NCBI GenBank assembly: GCA_022823145.1
Contig: JAJDXS010000080.1
Coordinates: 1 to 64,000, forward strand
Length of the DNA stretch: 64,000 nt
Source of the DNA: Gemmatimonadota bacterium
GTDB taxonomy: Bacteria; Gemmatimonadota; Gemmatimonadetes; Longimicrobiales; Gaopeijiaceae
Direction: 5' to 3'
The translations under genes were made by a program, and so were the position numbers. The stretch's first letter is position 1, and the number at the start of each line of letters is the position of its first letter. The notes under the pieces were generated by a model, which saw nothing but the letters and a program-made list of their open reading frames with translations, did no database searches and was not told the origin of the DNA. Below, one piece after another: positions 1 to 11,954 of the stretch.

Positions 1-124
1 GGACAACGTGCAGATGGAGGTGGAACTGATCACGCCGATCGCGATGGACGAGGAGCTTCGCTTCGCGATCCGTGAGGGCGGACGCACGGTGGGTGCCGGC
101 GTCGTTACTGAAATCATCGAATAG
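1..124 (+). CDS. tuf: Elongation factor Tu, 3' end (partial)
   Basis: Frame 2 reads [40 protein letters not shown], the conserved EF-Tu C-terminus, directly upstream of rpsJ. Confidence 0.95.
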   Translation, partial: DNVQMEVELITPIAMDEELRFAIREGGRTVGAGVVTEIIE

Positions 125-136
125 AAGAGCAGGACC

Positions 137-493
137 ATGGCAAATCCGACCGAGGCGCCGATGCCGGCGAGAAGACAGCGGGGGATGACCAACAGGATCA
201 GGATTCGCCTGAAGGCGTTCGATCACTGGGTGGTGGACCAGACCGCCGCAGACATTGTGCGGACCGCCCAGAAGACGGGCGCCACGATCCGTGGCCCCAT
301 TCCGCTTCCGACCCGGCGCCAGCGCTGGACGGTCCTGAGGTCGCCCCATATCGACAAGAAGAGCCGTGAGCAGTTCGAGCTCCGGACGCACAAGCGTCTG
401 ATCGACATCGTCGAGAGCCGCCCACAGACCATCGACGCGCTCACCAAGCTGGATCTCCCGGCGGGCGTAGACGTTGAGATCAAGGTGGACTGA
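137..493 (+). CDS. rpsJ: 30S ribosomal protein S10 (start could also be ATG at 185)
   Basis: [10 protein letters not shown]...[40 protein letters not shown]; synteny. Confidence 0.97.
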   Translation: MANPTEAPMPARRQRGMTNRIRIRLKAFDHWVVDQTAADIVRTAQKTGATIRGPIPLPTRRQRWTVLRSPHIDKKSREQFELRTHKRLIDIVESRPQTIDALTKLDLPAGVDVEIKVD

Positions 494-495
494 CC

Positions 496-1113
496 ATGCC
501 TGGATTGATCGGCAGGAAGCTGGGGATGACCCGGATCTTCACCGACGAGGGGCGTGCGATCCCCGTTACCGTGCTGGAAGCAGGCCCCTGCCCGGTGGTC
601 CAGGTGAAGGACGAGGACAAAGACGGGTACGCCGCGGTCCAGATCGGTTTCGGTGCCAAGAAACACAAACGCACGAGCAGGGCGGAACTCGGGCACGCCT
701 CCAGGGCCGGTCTCGACGCCGCACCCCGCCTGATCCGCGAATTCCACGCTGCGGAAGGCGAGGCCTACCAGCCGGGCCAGCAATTGACAGTCGGAATGTT
801 CGAGGCGGGACAGAGGGTGCGCGTTACAGGTGTCACGAAGGGGCGCGGGTTCCAGGGCGTGGTGAAGCGCCACGGGTTCGTCGGCCGGCCGGCTTCCCAC
901 GGGCATCCGATGTCCCGTACTCCGGGTTCGATGGGGCCGGGTACGGATCCTTCGAGAGTGATCAAGGGAAAGAAACTGCCGGGCCGCATGGGCGGGAACA
1001 GAGAGACGATTCGGAATCTTCAGGTCGTCCGCGTCGATTCGGAACGCAACCTGATCTTTATCCAGGGTGGTGTTCCCGGCAGCAGAAACAGCTACGTCCT
1101 GATCCGGAAATAG
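496..1113 (+). CDS. rplC: 50S ribosomal protein L3
   Basis: [28 protein letters not shown]; synteny. Confidence 0.98.
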   Translation: MPGLIGRKLGMTRIFTDEGRAIPVTVLEAGPCPVVQVKDEDKDGYAAVQIGFGAKKHKRTSRAELGHASRAGLDAAPRLIREFHAAEGEAYQPGQQLTVGMFEAGQRVRVTGVTKGRGFQGVVKRHGFVGRPASHGHPMSRTPGSMGPGTDPSRVIKGKKLPGRMGGNRETIRNLQVVRVDSERNLIFIQGGVPGSRNSYVLIRK

Positions 1114-1117
1114 GAAC

Positions 1118-1789
1118 ATGTACGAGGCCCGCTATATCAACAGGGACGGTTCGGCCGGGACGCCGGTGCCTCTCCCCGACATCCTCTTTGACGGAGTGAT
1201 TCACGAGAATGCGCTCCACCAGGCTGTCACCGCCTATCTCGCGAATCAGCGCCAGGGTACGGTCGGCAGAAAAAACCGCGCGGCCGTTGCCGGAGGAAGC
1301 CGCAAGCCGTGGCGCCAGAAGGGGACGGGACGAGCCAGGCAGGGTACCATTCGGGCTGCCCAGTGGCGGGGTGGAGGGCTCGCATTTCCTCCGCTGCCTC
1401 GTTCCTGGACACAGCGGGTCCCCCGGCGAATCCGAACCCTCGCCCGCAAGTCCGCCTTCAACAGCAGGGCCGCCGAGGGCCGGGTCGCGGTGATAGAGGG
1501 ATTCGACTTCGACGCTCCGAAGACCCGCGAGCTGACCCGGCTGCTGGACCGGATCGATGTGCCGGGGAAGGTCCTTTTCCTCACTCACGGCGCGAACCGG
1601 AACCTGTATCTGTCGGGCCGGAACCTGGCTGGAGTGCGGGTCCTGCCTTTCGGTCAGGAATCGTCGTTCGATGTCGTGTGGTCCGGAACCGTGATCATCG
1701 AGGAAGCGGCGTTGGCGGGCCTGCCACCGGCTCCCGCCGACGAAGATCGCCCACGACGCAGGCCGATACAGGTTACGGAGGTCGCCTGA
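1118..1789 (+). CDS. rplD: 50S ribosomal protein L4
   Basis: [25 protein letters not shown]; synteny. Confidence 0.97.
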   Translation: MYEARYINRDGSAGTPVPLPDILFDGVIHENALHQAVTAYLANQRQGTVGRKNRAAVAGGSRKPWRQKGTGRARQGTIRAAQWRGGGLAFPPLPRSWTQRVPRRIRTLARKSAFNSRAAEGRVAVIEGFDFDAPKTRELTRLLDRIDVPGKVLFLTHGANRNLYLSGRNLAGVRVLPFGQESSFDVVWSGTVIIEEAALAGLPPAPADEDRPRRRPIQVTEVA

Positions 1790-2097
1790 TGCGAGAGGCC
1801 TATGACGTAATCGTGTCTCCGGTTATCACGGAGAAGACGACCGAGCAGATGGAAGCGAGCCTCTACACCTTCGTCGTGAACGAGCGTGCCAACAAGCATG
1901 AGATTGCAAGGGCTGTGGAAGCCCTTTGGGACGTCAAGGTCGAGGACGTGCGCACCATGCGATACCCCGGCAAGGCCAAGCGGGCATTGCTCGGCCGGAT
2001 GGCCAAGAACTGGAATCTGGGACGTCGCGCCTCCTACAAGAAGGCGGTCGTGCAGTTGGTCCAGGGCGACGAGATCGAATTCTACGAGATGGGTTGA
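1789..2097 (+). CDS. rplW: 50S ribosomal protein L23
   Basis: [22 protein letters not shown]...; ATG overlaps the rplD stop; embedded in the longer ORF 1309..2097. Confidence 0.97.
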   Translation: MREAYDVIVSPVITEKTTEQMEASLYTFVVNERANKHEIARAVEALWDVKVEDVRTMRYPGKAKRALLGRMAKNWNLGRRASYKKAVVQLVQGDEIEFYEMG

Positions 2098-2099
2098 CC

Positions 2100-2939
2100 A
2101 TGGCGCTCAAGAAATTCAAACCGGTAACCCCCGGGAGCCGGTTCCGGTCCACGACGGCCAAGGACGCCGTGACCCGCAAGGGTCCCGAGAAATCGCTGAC
2201 CGAGCCGCTGACCCGGTCGGGCGGCCGAAACCACCATGGGCGCATCACCATGCGGCGGCGGGGCGGAGGCAACAAGCGCAAGTATCGCAAGGTCGACTTC
2301 AGGCGCGACAAGTTCGGCGTCCGCGGGAGGATCGCCGAAATCGAGTACGATCCCAACCGTTCGGCCTTCATCGCCCTCGTCCACTATGAGGATGGCGAGA
2401 AGCGCTACATGCTGCACGTCCGTGGCACCGGAGTGGGCGACGTGGTGTCGTCCGGACCCGACGCCGACGTGCGTCCGGGAAACGCGATGCCCCTGGAGCG
2501 GGTTCCACTGGGCACCATGGTCCACAACGTAGAGATGAAGCCCGGCAAGGGGGGGCAGTTGGCCCGCTCGGCCGGAGCCGGCGTGCAGGTGGTCGCAAAG
2601 GAGGGCAACTACGTGACCCTGCGGCTGCCTTCCACCGAGGTCCGGCGCATCCACAAGCGGTGTCTGGCGACGGTGGGGCAGGTCGGCAACGCGGATCACA
2701 ACCTCCGGTCACTCGGCAAGGCCGGCGCCAATCGGTGGCGAGGCCGTCGGCCCAAGGTCCGTGGCGTAGCCATGAATCCGGTGGATCATCCGCTGGGCGG
2801 CGGCGAGGGCAAGGCCTCCGGAGGGCGTCCCCCGGTAACCCCGTGGGGCAAGCCCGAAGGCACCAAGACCCGGAAGAGGAAGAAGGAGTCCAACAAGTTC
2901 ATCGTCCGCGGGCGCAAGCGCGGGAAGGCCACGCGCTGA
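2100..2939 (+). CDS. rplB: 50S ribosomal protein L2
   Basis: [16 protein letters not shown]...[23 protein letters not shown]...[20 protein letters not shown] at 2100. Confidence 0.98.
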   Translation: MALKKFKPVTPGSRFRSTTAKDAVTRKGPEKSLTEPLTRSGGRNHHGRITMRRRGGGNKRKYRKVDFRRDKFGVRGRIAEIEYDPNRSAFIALVHYEDGEKRYMLHVRGTGVGDVVSSGPDADVRPGNAMPLERVPLGTMVHNVEMKPGKGGQLARSAGAGVQVVAKEGNYVTLRLPSTEVRRIHKRCLATVGQVGNADHNLRSLGKAGANRWRGRRPKVRGVAMNPVDHPLGGGEGKASGGRPPVTPWGKPEGTKTRKRKKESNKFIVRGRKRGKATR

Positions 2940-2967
2940 GCGGGCCCGGGAAGAACGAGGAATAGCG

Positions 2968-3252
2968 ATGCCGCGAAGCGTCAAGAAGGGACCGTTCATC
3001 AGTGAAAAGCTCCTGCGCAGGATCGAGGCGATGAACGCACGCAACGAGAGAACCGTGGTTCGTACCTGGTCGAGGGCGTCCACGATCTCTCCCGACTTCG
3101 TCGGCCACACGATCGCCGTGCACAACGGGAACAAGTTCATCCCGATCTACATCAGCGAGAACATGGTCGGCCACAAGCTGGGCGAGTTCGCACCGACACG
3201 GCTGTTCCGCGGCCACGGTGGCAAGCTCGCCGACAAGCGGTCGAGGAGGTAG
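2968..3252 (+). CDS. rpsS: 30S ribosomal protein S19
   Basis: [19 protein letters not shown]...; synteny. Confidence 0.98.
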   Translation: MPRSVKKGPFISEKLLRRIEAMNARNERTVVRTWSRASTISPDFVGHTIAVHNGNKFIPIYISENMVGHKLGEFAPTRLFRGHGGKLADKRSRR

Positions 3253-3263
3253 GAGACGTCGCC

Positions 3264-3617
3264 ATGGAAGCGCGAGCGATCGCCAGGCACATCAGAATGA
3301 GTCCCAGGAAGGTGCGGTTGGTCGTCGACCTAATCAGGGGACGGTCCGTCAACGACGCCATTACGGTCCTCCAATTCTCCCCGAAGGCCGCGGCGGTGCC
3401 GGTGGGCAAGACCCTGCGCTCTGCGGTGGCGAATGCCCGCGACCGAGCCGACAGGGATGGGGATTCGGTCGATGTCGATGAGCTGGTCGTCAGCCGTGTT
3501 TTCGTTGACGAGGGTCCGACGCTCAAGCGCTGGAGGGCCGGTGCGATGGGCCGGGCCACACCTCGGAAGAGAAGGACGAGCCACATCACCGTGGAAGTGA
3601 AAGTGAAGGAGAGTTAG
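3264..3617 (+). CDS. rplV: 50S ribosomal protein L22
   Basis: [24 protein letters not shown]...; synteny. Confidence 0.97.
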   Translation: MEARAIARHIRMSPRKVRLVVDLIRGRSVNDAITVLQFSPKAAAVPVGKTLRSAVANARDRADRDGDSVDVDELVVSRVFVDEGPTLKRWRAGAMGRATPRKRRTSHITVEVKVKES

Positions 3618-3620
3618 CGG

Positions 3621-4292
3621 ATGGGTCAGAAAACCCACCCACGCGGGTTCAGGCTCGGGATCGTGGCGGATTGGCGTTCCCGATGGTATGCCGAACGGGA
3701 CTTCCCCAAGCTGCTCAAGGAAGACCATACCATTCGTACCTATCTCCACCGGCGCCTCAACCACGCAGCGCTGGCCAAGGTGGAGATCGCGCGCAAGCCG
3801 TCCAAGCTTGTGGTGACGCTGCATACGGCCCGGCCCGGCGTGGTGATCGGGAAGCGGGGAGCGGAGGTCGACAAGCTGCGCGACGAACTCGCGGTGCTGA
3901 CCAACAGCGAAGTCTCGGTGAACGTCGAAGAGATCAAGCGTCCCGAAATCAACGCCCGACTGGTCGCCGACAACGTGGCGCACCAGATCCGGCAGCGGAT
4001 CTCGTTCAGGCGGGCCATGAAGAGGGCCGTGCAATCGGCGATGCGCGCGGGGGCCGAGGGTATCCGGATTCAGTGTGCGGGACGGCTCGGTGGCGCCGAG
4101 ATCGCGCGGACCGAGGGGTACAACGAGGGGCGCGTGCCTCTCCACACCCTGCGTGCCGACATCGACTACTCCCACGTCAAGGCCGCTACCACCTACGGGG
4201 TCGTAGGGGTCAAGTGCTGGATCTTCAAGGGCGAAGTGATCGAGGACCGCTTCGGTCGGACCTATTCGGCCGGGCCGGGCAGCAGAGGGTAA
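3621..4292 (+). CDS. rpsC: 30S ribosomal protein S3
   Basis: [14 protein letters not shown]..., KH-domain [14 protein letters not shown]; synteny. Confidence 0.98.
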   Translation: MGQKTHPRGFRLGIVADWRSRWYAERDFPKLLKEDHTIRTYLHRRLNHAALAKVEIARKPSKLVVTLHTARPGVVIGKRGAEVDKLRDELAVLTNSEVSVNVEEIKRPEINARLVADNVAHQIRQRISFRRAMKRAVQSAMRAGAEGIRIQCAGRLGGAEIARTEGYNEGRVPLHTLRADIDYSHVKAATTYGVVGVKCWIFKGEVIEDRFGRTYSAGPGSRG

Positions 4293-4301
4293 GGAGCGAC
4301 T

Positions 4302-4718
4302 ATGCTGGCACCCAAACGCATCAAGCGCCGAAAGACCCACAAGGGGAAGATGCGCGGAAAGGCATACCGGGGGAGCAGGGTGTCCTTCGGCCAGTACGGT
4401 CTCCAGGCGACGCAGGCGAGCTGGATCACGAATCGCCAGATCGAATCGGCCCGTGTTGCAATCACCCGGCATGTGAGGAGGGGTGGCAAGGTCTGGATCC
4501 GCATCTTTCCCGACAAGCCCGTCACCAGGAAGCCCGCCGAAACGCGGATGGGCAAGGGGAAGGGCAATCCGGAGGAGTGGGTGGCCGTGGTCAAGCCCGG
4601 GCGAATCATGTTCGAGCTCGAAGGCGTTCCCGAGGAGACGGCCCGGAGGGCCATGGAGTTGGCCTCGTTCAAACTTCCCGTCAAGACGCGCTTCGTCTCG
4701 CGGGAGTCGCAACTGTGA
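4302..4718 (+). CDS. rplP: 50S ribosomal protein L16
   Basis: [24 protein letters not shown]...; synteny. Confidence 0.98.
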   Translation: MLAPKRIKRRKTHKGKMRGKAYRGSRVSFGQYGLQATQASWITNRQIESARVAITRHVRRGGKVWIRIFPDKPVTRKPAETRMGKGKGNPEEWVAVVKPGRIMFELEGVPEETARRAMELASFKLPVKTRFVSRESQL

Positions 4719-4746
4719 ACCGATCGACGGGATCTGGAGTGACGCG

Positions 4747-4947
4747 GTGAAGCCCGAAGAAGTCAGAGAGCTGGAGAATGCGGAGCTTGAACATCGGCTC
4801 GGAGAGTTGAAGATGGAGCAATTCCGTCTGCGCTTTCGGAGCGCGACGATGCAGCTCGAGAACCCGAAGCTGCGACGCGAGATCCGACGGGATATCGCAC
4901 GCATCAAGACCATTCTCCACGAACGCCGGAGCACGGGTGATGAGTGA
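4747..4947 (+). CDS. rpmC: 50S ribosomal protein L29 (GTG start)
   Basis: [30 protein letters not shown]...; inside ORF 4483..4947; synteny. Confidence 0.93.
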   Translation: MKPEEVRELENAELEHRLGELKMEQFRLRFRSATMQLENPKLRREIRRDIARIKTILHERRSTGDE

Positions 4948-5206
4948 CAACAGCCTTCGCAGGTCCCGCAAGGTGCGGACCGGCGTCGTGGTCAGCGACA
5001 GGGCGGAAAAGACGGTGACGGTTCTGGTCGAGCGGCGCTTCGCCCATCCTCTCTACGGGAAGCAGGTCACCCGCACCAAGAAGTACCACGCCCACGATGA
5101 AGCGAACGAATTCACGGTGGGGGACAAGGTTTCGATCATGGAGACGCGCCCGCTCTCGAAGACCAAGAGGTGGCGTGTGGTTGAACTCATAGAGAGGCCC
5201 GATTGA
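4940..5206 (+). CDS. rpsQ: 30S ribosomal protein S17
   Basis: [45 protein letters not shown]; synteny. Confidence 0.97.
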   Translation: MSDNSLRRSRKVRTGVVVSDRAEKTVTVLVERRFAHPLYGKQVTRTKKYHAHDEANEFTVGDKVSIMETRPLSKTKRWRVVELIERPD

Positions 5207-5240
5207 AGGCCCGGACGGGCCAGGAGCCGGTTAGAGTCCG

Positions 5241-5609
5241 ATGATCCAACAGGAATCAATGCTGAAGATCGCCGATAACTCGGGTGCCAGGCGTGCCCTG
5301 TGCATTCGGGTGCTCGGGGGATCCGGGCGGCGCTACGCCCGCATCGGCGATCGGGTGATCGTGACGATCAAGGACGCGGTGCCGAACGCCGCGGTCAAGA
5401 AGGGCGAAGTCATGGAAGCTGTGGTGGTGCGCACCGCCAAGGAGATGCGTCGGCGCGACGGCACCTACATCCGCTTTGACGACAACGCCGCCGTGCTGAT
5501 CAACGCCCAGAAGGAGCCCCGGGGAACCCGCATCTTCGGGCCAGTGGGCCGGGAACTCCGGGAAAAGCGGTACATGAGAATCGTCTCACTGGCCCCGGAG
5601 GTGCTCTAG
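5241..5609 (+). CDS. rplN: 50S ribosomal protein L14
   Basis: [27 protein letters not shown]...; synteny. Confidence 0.98.
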   Translation: MIQQESMLKIADNSGARRALCIRVLGGSGRRYARIGDRVIVTIKDAVPNAAVKKGEVMEAVVVRTAKEMRRRDGTYIRFDDNAAVLINAQKEPRGTRIFGPVGRELREKRYMRIVSLAPEVL

Positions 5610-5612
5610 AAC

Positions 5613-5948
5613 ATGGCCAGAGCCAGAACCAGGATCGTGAAGGGCGACCGTGTCAGGGTGATTCGCGGCAACTATCGCGACGCCGAGGGGACGGTGCTCC
5701 GGGTATTGCAGGACACGAGCCGTGTGGTCGTGCAGGGCGTGAACATGAGGAAACGCCACACGAAGCCGTCCCAGGCCAATCCAGAGGGCGGTATCATCAG
5801 CTTCGAGGGATCCATCCACCTGTCGAACGTGATGCTGCTGGATCCCGCCAGCGGAGACGCCAGCCGCGTACGCATGCGGGTGGAACCCGATGGCTACAAG
5901 GAACGAATCGCGGTGAGAAGCGGCAACCCGGTCCCAAAGCCGGGTTGA
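5613..5948 (+). CDS. rplX: 50S ribosomal protein L24
   Basis: [23 protein letters not shown]...[37 protein letters not shown]. Confidence 0.96.
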   Translation: MARARTRIVKGDRVRVIRGNYRDAEGTVLRVLQDTSRVVVQGVNMRKRHTKPSQANPEGGIISFEGSIHLSNVMLLDPASGDASRVRMRVEPDGYKERIAVRSGNPVPKPG

Positions 5949-5961
5949 TCCGTCGCGTTCA

Positions 5962-6558
5962 ATGGACGGAGACCATGAGAGCATGAAAGAACCGAGACTG
6001 CTGGCGCACTACAGGGGTGTGGCGCAACCGGCCCTCCAGGAACAGTTCGGCTTTGCGAACCCGCATCAGATCCCGCAGGTCGTGAAGGTGACCCTCAACG
6101 TCGGTGTCGGAGAGGGTAGCCGCGATCGCAAGCTCATAGATTCGGTGGCTGGCGAGCTGGCGGTGATCTCGGGACAGAAGCCCGTGATCACGAGGGCCCG
6201 CAAGTCCATCTCGAACTTCAGATTGCGTGAAGGCATGCCGGTTGGCGCTTCGGTTACCCTGCGTCGGCGGAACATGTGGGAGTTTCTGGACAGGTTCGTG
6301 TCCGTCGCAGTTCCACGGATTCGTGATTTTCGGGGACTCAACACGCGCTCCTTCGACGGTCGGGGCAACTACACGGTGGGTATCAGGGAGCAGATCATCT
6401 TCCCGGAAGTCGACTACGACAAGGTCAACCGGATCCATGGAATGGACGTTACGGTGGTGACCTCGACCAACAAGGACGACCAGGCTTACGCCCTTCTGCG
6501 ACAGCTGGGATTCCCGTTCCGTGGGGAGATCCCGGTGATCATCGGGGCACGGAACTGA
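5962..6558 (+). CDS. rplE: 50S ribosomal protein L5 (start may be 5983)
   Basis: [16 protein letters not shown]...[31 protein letters not shown]; synteny. Confidence 0.97.
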   Translation: MDGDHESMKEPRLLAHYRGVAQPALQEQFGFANPHQIPQVVKVTLNVGVGEGSRDRKLIDSVAGELAVISGQKPVITRARKSISNFRLREGMPVGASVTLRRRNMWEFLDRFVSVAVPRIRDFRGLNTRSFDGRGNYTVGIREQIIFPEVDYDKVNRIHGMDVTVVTSTNKDDQAYALLRQLGFPFRGEIPVIIGARN

Positions 6559-6578
6559 CGAAGAGAGAGCAAACGACC

Positions 6579-6971
6579 ATGATGACTGATCCCATCGCGG
6601 ACATGCTCACGCGAATCCGCAACGCCGGCCAGGCGGGCCATCGGTGGGCCGATATACCCCTGTCCAAGCTGAAGGTCGAGATCGCAAGGCTTCTGAAGGA
6701 GAACGCCTTCGTCTACGACTACAAGGTCCTGAACGACGGACGGCACGGCCTCGTCCGCGTGTACCTGAAGTATTACGAGGGGAAGCCCGTAATCCGCCAC
6801 ATCGTTCGCGTGTCGCGCCCGGGGCGCCGCCGGTATGTGAACGTCGGCGAAATACCCAGAATTCGAGGTGGCCTGGGTATGGCGGTGCTGTCTACCTCGC
6901 GGGGGCTCCTGTCCGACCGCGGGGCGCGCGCCGCCAGGGTGGGCGGCGAAGTTCTGGCCGAGGTCTGGTAG
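6579..6971 (+). CDS. rpsH: 30S ribosomal protein S8 (start 6579 or 6582)
   Basis: [20 protein letters not shown]...[20 protein letters not shown]; synteny. Confidence 0.97.
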   Translation: MMTDPIADMLTRIRNAGQAGHRWADIPLSKLKVEIARLLKENAFVYDYKVLNDGRHGLVRVYLKYYEGKPVIRHIVRVSRPGRRRYVNVGEIPRIRGGLGMAVLSTSRGLLSDRGARAARVGGEVLAEVW

Positions 6972-6979
6972 GAGGTCTC

Positions 6980-7528
6980 ATGTCACGTATCGGCAAGATG
7001 CCCGTGGAGGTTCCCGCAGGGGTGACCGTAACGCTTGATGGACAGCGTGTCGCAGCCAAGGGACCGAAGGGGGAATTGGAACTGGATGTCCGCTCCCCCA
7101 TTGTCGTGGGGTGGCAGGACGAACCCGGAAAGACGATCGTAGTGACGCGTCCCACCGACGAGAAGGCGCATCGGGCGCTGCACGGACTGACGAGAGCGCT
7201 AATTGCGAATATCGTGAAGGGTGTCAGCCAGGGCTTCAGCAAGACACTTGAGATCGTGGGCGTTGGCTACCGCGCCCAGGCCAGGGGGAACGGCCTGGAA
7301 CTCAGGCTGGGGTTCTCGCACAACATCGACTTTCCCGCGCCGGACGGAATCCGGCTCGAGACGCCGAATCCAACGACGATCGTTGTCAGCGGCGCGGACA
7401 AGCAACAGGTGGGACACACCGCCGCAGTGATCCGGTCCTTTCGTCCGCCGGAGCCGTACAAGGGCAAGGGTGTCAGATACCAGGGTGAATACGTCCGGCG
7501 CAAGGCCGGCAAGACGGCCGGAAAGTGA
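6980..7528 (+). CDS. rplF: 50S ribosomal protein L6
   Basis: [17 protein letters not shown]...GVGYRAQ...[30 protein letters not shown] 6980 with upstream GGAGG. Confidence 0.98.
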   Translation: MSRIGKMPVEVPAGVTVTLDGQRVAAKGPKGELELDVRSPIVVGWQDEPGKTIVVTRPTDEKAHRALHGLTRALIANIVKGVSQGFSKTLEIVGVGYRAQARGNGLELRLGFSHNIDFPAPDGIRLETPNPTTIVVSGADKQQVGHTAAVIRSFRPPEPYKGKGVRYQGEYVRRKAGKTAGK

Positions 7529-7542
7529 CGGGCCAACCGACC

Positions 7543-7929
7543 ATGATCAAGGCAAGCAAGCTGAGGAAGAGCCGGCGGCTGCAGCGCTATCGGCGCCACA
7601 GCCGGATTCGAAAGCGCGTGTACGGAACGGTCGACAGGCCTCGTCTCGCGGTGTTCCGCTCACTGCGGAATATCGAGGGCCAGGTGATCAATGATGACGC
7701 CCACCACACCCTGGTGGGGCTGTCGACGCTGGACCCCGAGTTGCGCAACCCGGCCGAAGACCCCGGGACCGGCAAGGTCGGAATCGCGAAGGCCGCCGGA
7801 AGGCTGTTGGCGGAGCGGGCACGGGAGCACGGCATCACGAAGGTAGTGTTCGATCGTGGCGGGTATCGCTATCACGGCCGCGTCAAGGCGTTCGCCGAGG
7901 GCGCGCGGGAAGGAGGCTTGGTGTTCTGA
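7543..7929 (+). CDS. rplR: 50S ribosomal protein L18
   Basis: [36 protein letters not shown]...[24 protein letters not shown]. Confidence 0.97.
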   Translation: MIKASKLRKSRRLQRYRRHSRIRKRVYGTVDRPRLAVFRSLRNIEGQVINDDAHHTLVGLSTLDPELRNPAEDPGTGKVGIAKAAGRLLAERAREHGITKVVFDRGGYRYHGRVKAFAEGAREGGLVF

Positions 7930-8450
7930 TGGCCAGAGACAAGATGGGGCCGCGCGACGCCGGGGAGCAGGTCGAAAACCTGATTCACATCAACCGGGTG
8001 GCAAAGGTGGTCAAGGGTGGCCGGCGGTTCTCCTTCACGGCGCTCGTGGCCGTTGGCGACCAGGCCGGACGGGTGGGAACGGCCCACGCCAAGGCAAGCG
8101 AAGTGGCTGAAGCCATTCGGAAGTCCTTCGAGCAGGCTCGGCGCAACATGGTGAAGGTTCCGGTAGTCAACGGAACCATCCCGCACGAGATCATCGGGCG
8201 TTGGGGAGCCGGACGCGTTCTGTTGCGGCCGGCTGCGCCGGGTACCGGCGTGATCGCAGGAGGTCCGGTGCGCGCCGTTCTCGAGGCAGCAGGTATTACC
8301 GACGTCCTGACCAAGTGCCTGGGGACGAACAACCCGATCAACGTGGTGCGCGCCACCATGAGCGGTCTGGAGTCGTTGGTGACAGCCTACGATGTTGCCG
8401 CTGCCCGGGGTGTAACGGTCGAACAGCTGGGGGTACGGCAAGGTGGCTAG
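7929..8450 (+). CDS. rpsE: 30S ribosomal protein S5
   Basis: [27 protein letters not shown]...[30 protein letters not shown]. Confidence 0.98.
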   Translation: MARDKMGPRDAGEQVENLIHINRVAKVVKGGRRFSFTALVAVGDQAGRVGTAHAKASEVAEAIRKSFEQARRNMVKVPVVNGTIPHEIIGRWGAGRVLLRPAAPGTGVIAGGPVRAVLEAAGITDVLTKCLGTNNPINVVRATMSGLESLVTAYDVAAARGVTVEQLGVRQGG

Positions 8451-8628
8451 GCAGATAAGGATCACGCAGGTGCGCAGCGCTCTGGGTCGCCAGAAGATCC
8501 AGCAGCGAATGCTGGACGCGCTGGGCATCAAACGGCACCAGCAGTCGGTGGTCCACGACGATACACCCGCGATTCGCGGGATCATCGCGAAACTGGACCA
8601 TCTGCTCGAGGTCACGGAGGTAGACTGA
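8443..8628 (+). CDS. rpmD: 50S ribosomal protein L30
   Basis: [53 protein letters not shown]; overlaps the rpsE end. Confidence 0.95.
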   Translation: MARQIRITQVRSALGRQKIQQRMLDALGIKRHQQSVVHDDTPAIRGIIAKLDHLLEVTEVD

Positions 8629-8631
8629 GCG

Positions 8632-9093
8632 ATGATAGAACTCCACAACCTCAAGTCCGCAAAGGCGTCACGTCGTACGCGCAAGCGCGTGGGCCGGGGC
8701 CCGGGGTCCGGCAGGGGCAAGACGGCGGGCCGTGGGCAGGATGGACAGAACTCCCGCTCGGGTGGGGGTGTCCCCGCGTGGTTCGAGGGCGGCCAGATGC
8801 CGTTGCAGCGTCGCATCCCCAAACGGGGCTTCAAGAACCGGAACCGGGTCGAGTTTCAGGTCGTGAACGTCGGGGACCTGGGCATTCTCGATGGCGATGC
8901 CACCCCTGAAACGCTGAAGGCGGCGGGCCTGATCAGGACCCTGCGTGCTCCGGTGAAGATACTCGGCACGGGCGAGGTTGCCGAACCGATCCGTTGTTCC
9001 GTGCACGCCGTGAGTGGTGCCGCCCGCGAGAAGATAGAAAGCGCCGGCGGCTCGGTGACGATACTGTCCCCGCACGGCGGGGAGGAGGGGTAG
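8632..9093 (+). CDS. rplO: 50S ribosomal protein L15
   Basis: LHNLKSAKASRRTRKRVGRGPGSGRGKTAGRGQDGQNSRSGGGVPAWFEGGQMPLQRRIPKRGF. Confidence 0.98.
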   Translation: MIELHNLKSAKASRRTRKRVGRGPGSGRGKTAGRGQDGQNSRSGGGVPAWFEGGQMPLQRRIPKRGFKNRNRVEFQVVNVGDLGILDGDATPETLKAAGLIRTLRAPVKILGTGEVAEPIRCSVHAVSGAAREKIESAGGSVTILSPHGGEEG

Positions 9094-9102
9094 GCGGCGG
9101 CG

Positions 9103-10416
9103 ATGGCCAATCCGATCCCGAATCTGTTTCGGGCTCCAGAGCTGAAGAGCAAGATCCTCTTCACGCTCTTCATCATGCTGGTTTACCGGATCGGATCTCA
9201 CATCACGGTTCCGGGTGTGGACGTCGGGGCTCTCCAGCAGCTGGCCGGCCAGTTCTCACAGACGTTTCTCGGCGTCTACGACATGTTCGTCGGCGGGGGG
9301 CTCAGCCGGGCGACGATCCTCGCACTCGGGATCATGCCCTACATCTCCGCGAGCATCATGTTCCAGTTGCTGGCGGCGGTCTTCCCCACGGTGGAAAAGC
9401 TCCAGAAGGAGGGTGAACAGGGTCGCAAGAAGCTGACTCAGTGGACCCGATACACGACCGTTCTGCTGTGCGTGATCCAGGCCTTCGCCTACGCGAACTT
9501 CCTGCAGGGACTGGGCAGCGCCGTGCCCGCTCCGGGGGGGTCCTTCGTATTCACCACGGTTGTAACGCTCACGGTCGGCGGCGTTTTCGTGATGTGGCTG
9601 GGTGAGCAGATCACGGAGCACGGCGTGGGCAACGGCATGTCGCTGATGATCTTCTTCTCGATCATCCAGGGCTTTCCGGGGGCCATTGCGCGAACCTGGG
9701 AATCGCTCATGGTGGGCGAGATCGGCCTGTTCGCGGTCATCGTTCTCCTGGGCATCCTTGTGGGGATCACGGCCGGTGTCGTGGGCATGACGATGGCGGC
9801 CCGCAGAATCCCGGTGCAGATCCCCCGCAAGGTGGTCGGACGGGGGCGCATCCGAGAAGGCCAGAAGAGCCACATCCCCCTGCGCATCAACTCTGCGGGC
9901 GTGATGCCGATCATCTTCGCCCAGTCTTTCATCGTAGTCCCGGGGACGCTCGCGGCGTTCAGTTCGATCGGCTTCATATCCGACCTGGCGGCCATCTTCC
10001 AGCCGGGGAACTGGGCCTACTACATCACGTATGCGGTCCTGATCATCTTCTTCACGTATTTCTACACGGCGATCATCTTCAATCCGGTGGATCTCGCGGA
10101 GAATCTGAAGAAGCAGGGTGCGTTCATCCCCGGTGTCAAACCCGGGGCCCGCACGGCCGAATACATCGACCGGATCCTCACCCGGGTCACCCTGCCGGGC
10201 TCGATGTACCTCGCGTTCATCGCCCTCGTGCCCTTCTTCATCTTCGATATCTTCGGCATTCAGAACTTCGCGTTTGGAGGCACGAGTCTCCTGATCGTCG
10301 TCGGAGTCGGTCTCGACACGGTTCAGCAGGCACAGCAGCACCTGCTTCTGCGCCACTACGACGGTTTCATGAAGAAGGGCCGGGTCAAGATGCGCGGTCG
10401 CCAGCGGTACATGTAG
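9103..10416 (+). CDS. secY: Preprotein translocase subunit SecY
   Basis: Multi-TM protein with YRIGSHITVPGVD and GIMPYISASIMFQL; synteny after rplO. Confidence 0.98.
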   Translation: MANPIPNLFRAPELKSKILFTLFIMLVYRIGSHITVPGVDVGALQQLAGQFSQTFLGVYDMFVGGGLSRATILALGIMPYISASIMFQLLAAVFPTVEKLQKEGEQGRKKLTQWTRYTTVLLCVIQAFAYANFLQGLGSAVPAPGGSFVFTTVVTLTVGGVFVMWLGEQITEHGVGNGMSLMIFFSIIQGFPGAIARTWESLMVGEIGLFAVIVLLGILVGITAGVVGMTMAARRIPVQIPRKVVGRGRIREGQKSHIPLRINSAGVMPIIFAQSFIVVPGTLAAFSSIGFISDLAAIFQPGNWAYYITYAVLIIFFTYFYTAIIFNPVDLAENLKKQGAFIPGVKPGARTAEYIDRILTRVTLPGSMYLAFIALVPFFIFDIFGIQNFAFGGTSLLIVVGVGLDTVQQAQQHLLLRHYDGFMKKGRVKMRGRQRYM

Positions 10417-10424
10417 GGAACCGT

Positions 10425-11084
10425 TTGGTGGAATCCGCCGGCATGATCGTCGTCCTCCTGGGGTCTCCAGGGGTTGGCAAGGGTACGCAGGGGGTTCGCC
10501 TCAGCCGGACTCTGGGCTGGTCCCACGTTTCGACGGGCGACCTGTTGCGGGCTGCTCTGAGGCAGGGGACCGCGCTTGGTCTGGAAGCCCGCAAGTACAT
10601 GGACGCAGGCGAACTCGTCCCCGACGGAGTGATCGTCGACCTGGTACGGGAGCATCTGGCTGGCCTGGACCCCGCGCGCGGTGTCGTTTTCGACGGCTTC
10701 CCCCGTACAGTCGCCCAGGCCGAAGCACTGGACGCGGTACTGGCCTCGGCGGGCCGGACGGTGGACCGCGTCGCGCTCCTCGAAGCCGACGATGCGATTC
10801 TCTTCAAGCGGATCTCGGGGCGCCGGTCGTCACCTTCGGGGCGCGTCTACAACATCTACTTCGATCCTCCCCGCAAGGACGGCCTCTGCGACGACACCGG
10901 CGAGCGGCTGATACATCGGGCCGACGATCAGCCGGATACCGTGCGCACCCGTCTTGGGGTCTACCGGGAAACCACAGCCCCCCTTGTCGGATACTACGAT
11001 GTCAACGACCGGCTGGCTCGGGTAGACGGCGCGGGCGGCATCGACGAGGTCCAGGCGGCTCTGCGAGCCGCAGTGGGGGTTTAG
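10425..11084 (+). CDS. adk: Adenylate kinase (start possibly ATG 10443)
   Basis: IVVLLGSPGVGKGTQ P-loop, FDGFPRTVAQAEALD, LID with PPRKDGLCDDTGERLIHRADDQPDTVRTRL. Confidence 0.95.
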   Translation: MVESAGMIVVLLGSPGVGKGTQGVRLSRTLGWSHVSTGDLLRAALRQGTALGLEARKYMDAGELVPDGVIVDLVREHLAGLDPARGVVFDGFPRTVAQAEALDAVLASAGRTVDRVALLEADDAILFKRISGRRSSPSGRVYNIYFDPPRKDGLCDDTGERLIHRADDQPDTVRTRLGVYRETTAPLVGYYDVNDRLARVDGAGGIDEVQAALRAAVGV

Positions 11085-11087
11085 CGG

Positions 11088-11954
11088 ATGGCAGCAAGAA
11101 AGCGGGCCGCCGCGATACACCTGAAATCGACGGCCGAGATCGACGCGATCGCGAGGAGCGGTGCGATCATCTCGGCGCTGTTCGCCGAACTCGAGCCGCG
11201 CGTACATCCAGGGGTCACGACGGCGGCACTGGATCGCTTCGCCGACACCTACATCCGCTCGCATGACGGGGCAGTGCCCGCATTCAAGGGTCTCTATGGA
11301 TTCCCGGGCAGTGCCTGCATCAGCGTCAATGCCGAGGTCGTGCACGGGATCCCGAGGAGACGGCGGCTGCGTCAGGGAGACATCGTATCGATCGACGTCG
11401 GAGTCAGGCAGGGGGGTTGGTGTGCCGACTCCGCCTATACGTTCCCGGTTGGTGAGATCGGCGATGATGCTGCGCACCTCCTTGCGGTTACTCGCGACGC
11501 CCTTCGGCTCGCGGTCGCGGCGGCCAGGCCCGACCACCATGTGGGCGACATCGGAGCCGCGGTCGTGAACAGGGTGCGTGGAACCGGGCTCGCGATCATT
11601 CGTGACCTCGTGGGCCACGGGGTCGGCCGCCAGATTCACGAAGAACCCCAGGTACCCAACCGGGGGCGTGCGGGATGCGGCGTGCGCCTTCAAACCGGGA
11701 TGGTTCTGGCGATTGAGCCCATGTTGTCGGCCGGAACGGAAGAGATCGTAACGCTTGCCGACCGATGGACCGTCACCACAGCCGATGGTCGTCTTTCGGC
11801 GCACTTCGAACATACCGTGGCGGTTTCGGCGGATGGCCCGGCCATCCTGACCGGAGGCGGCATCTGGGATCGGCCCGGAGCACCGAACCGTGGGGACCAG
11901 CAGCCCGCAACCGGGGTCGGCACGCGTCTGACCACTACCGCCAGGAATCGGTGA
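11088..11954 (+). CDS. map: Methionine aminopeptidase, type I
   Basis: [51 protein letters not shown]; synteny. Confidence 0.95.
   Translation: MAARKRAAAIHLKSTAEIDAIARSGAIISALFAELEPRVHPGVTTAALDRFADTYIRSHDGAVPAFKGLYGFPGSACISVNAEVVHGIPRRRRLRQGDIVSIDVGVRQGGWCADSAYTFPVGEIGDDAAHLLAVTRDALRLAVAAARPDHHVGDIGAAVVNRVRGTGLAIIRDLVGHGVGRQIHEEPQVPNRGRAGCGVRLQTGMVLAIEPMLSAGTEEIVTLADRWTVTTADGRLSAHFEHTVAVSADGPAILTGGGIWDRPGAPNRGDQQPATGVGTRLTTTARNR

Noticed and set aside
3330-4934. 534-aa minus-strand ORF across rplV-rpmC
   Set aside because: Antisense to conserved ribosomal protein genes; low-complexity composition; no motif
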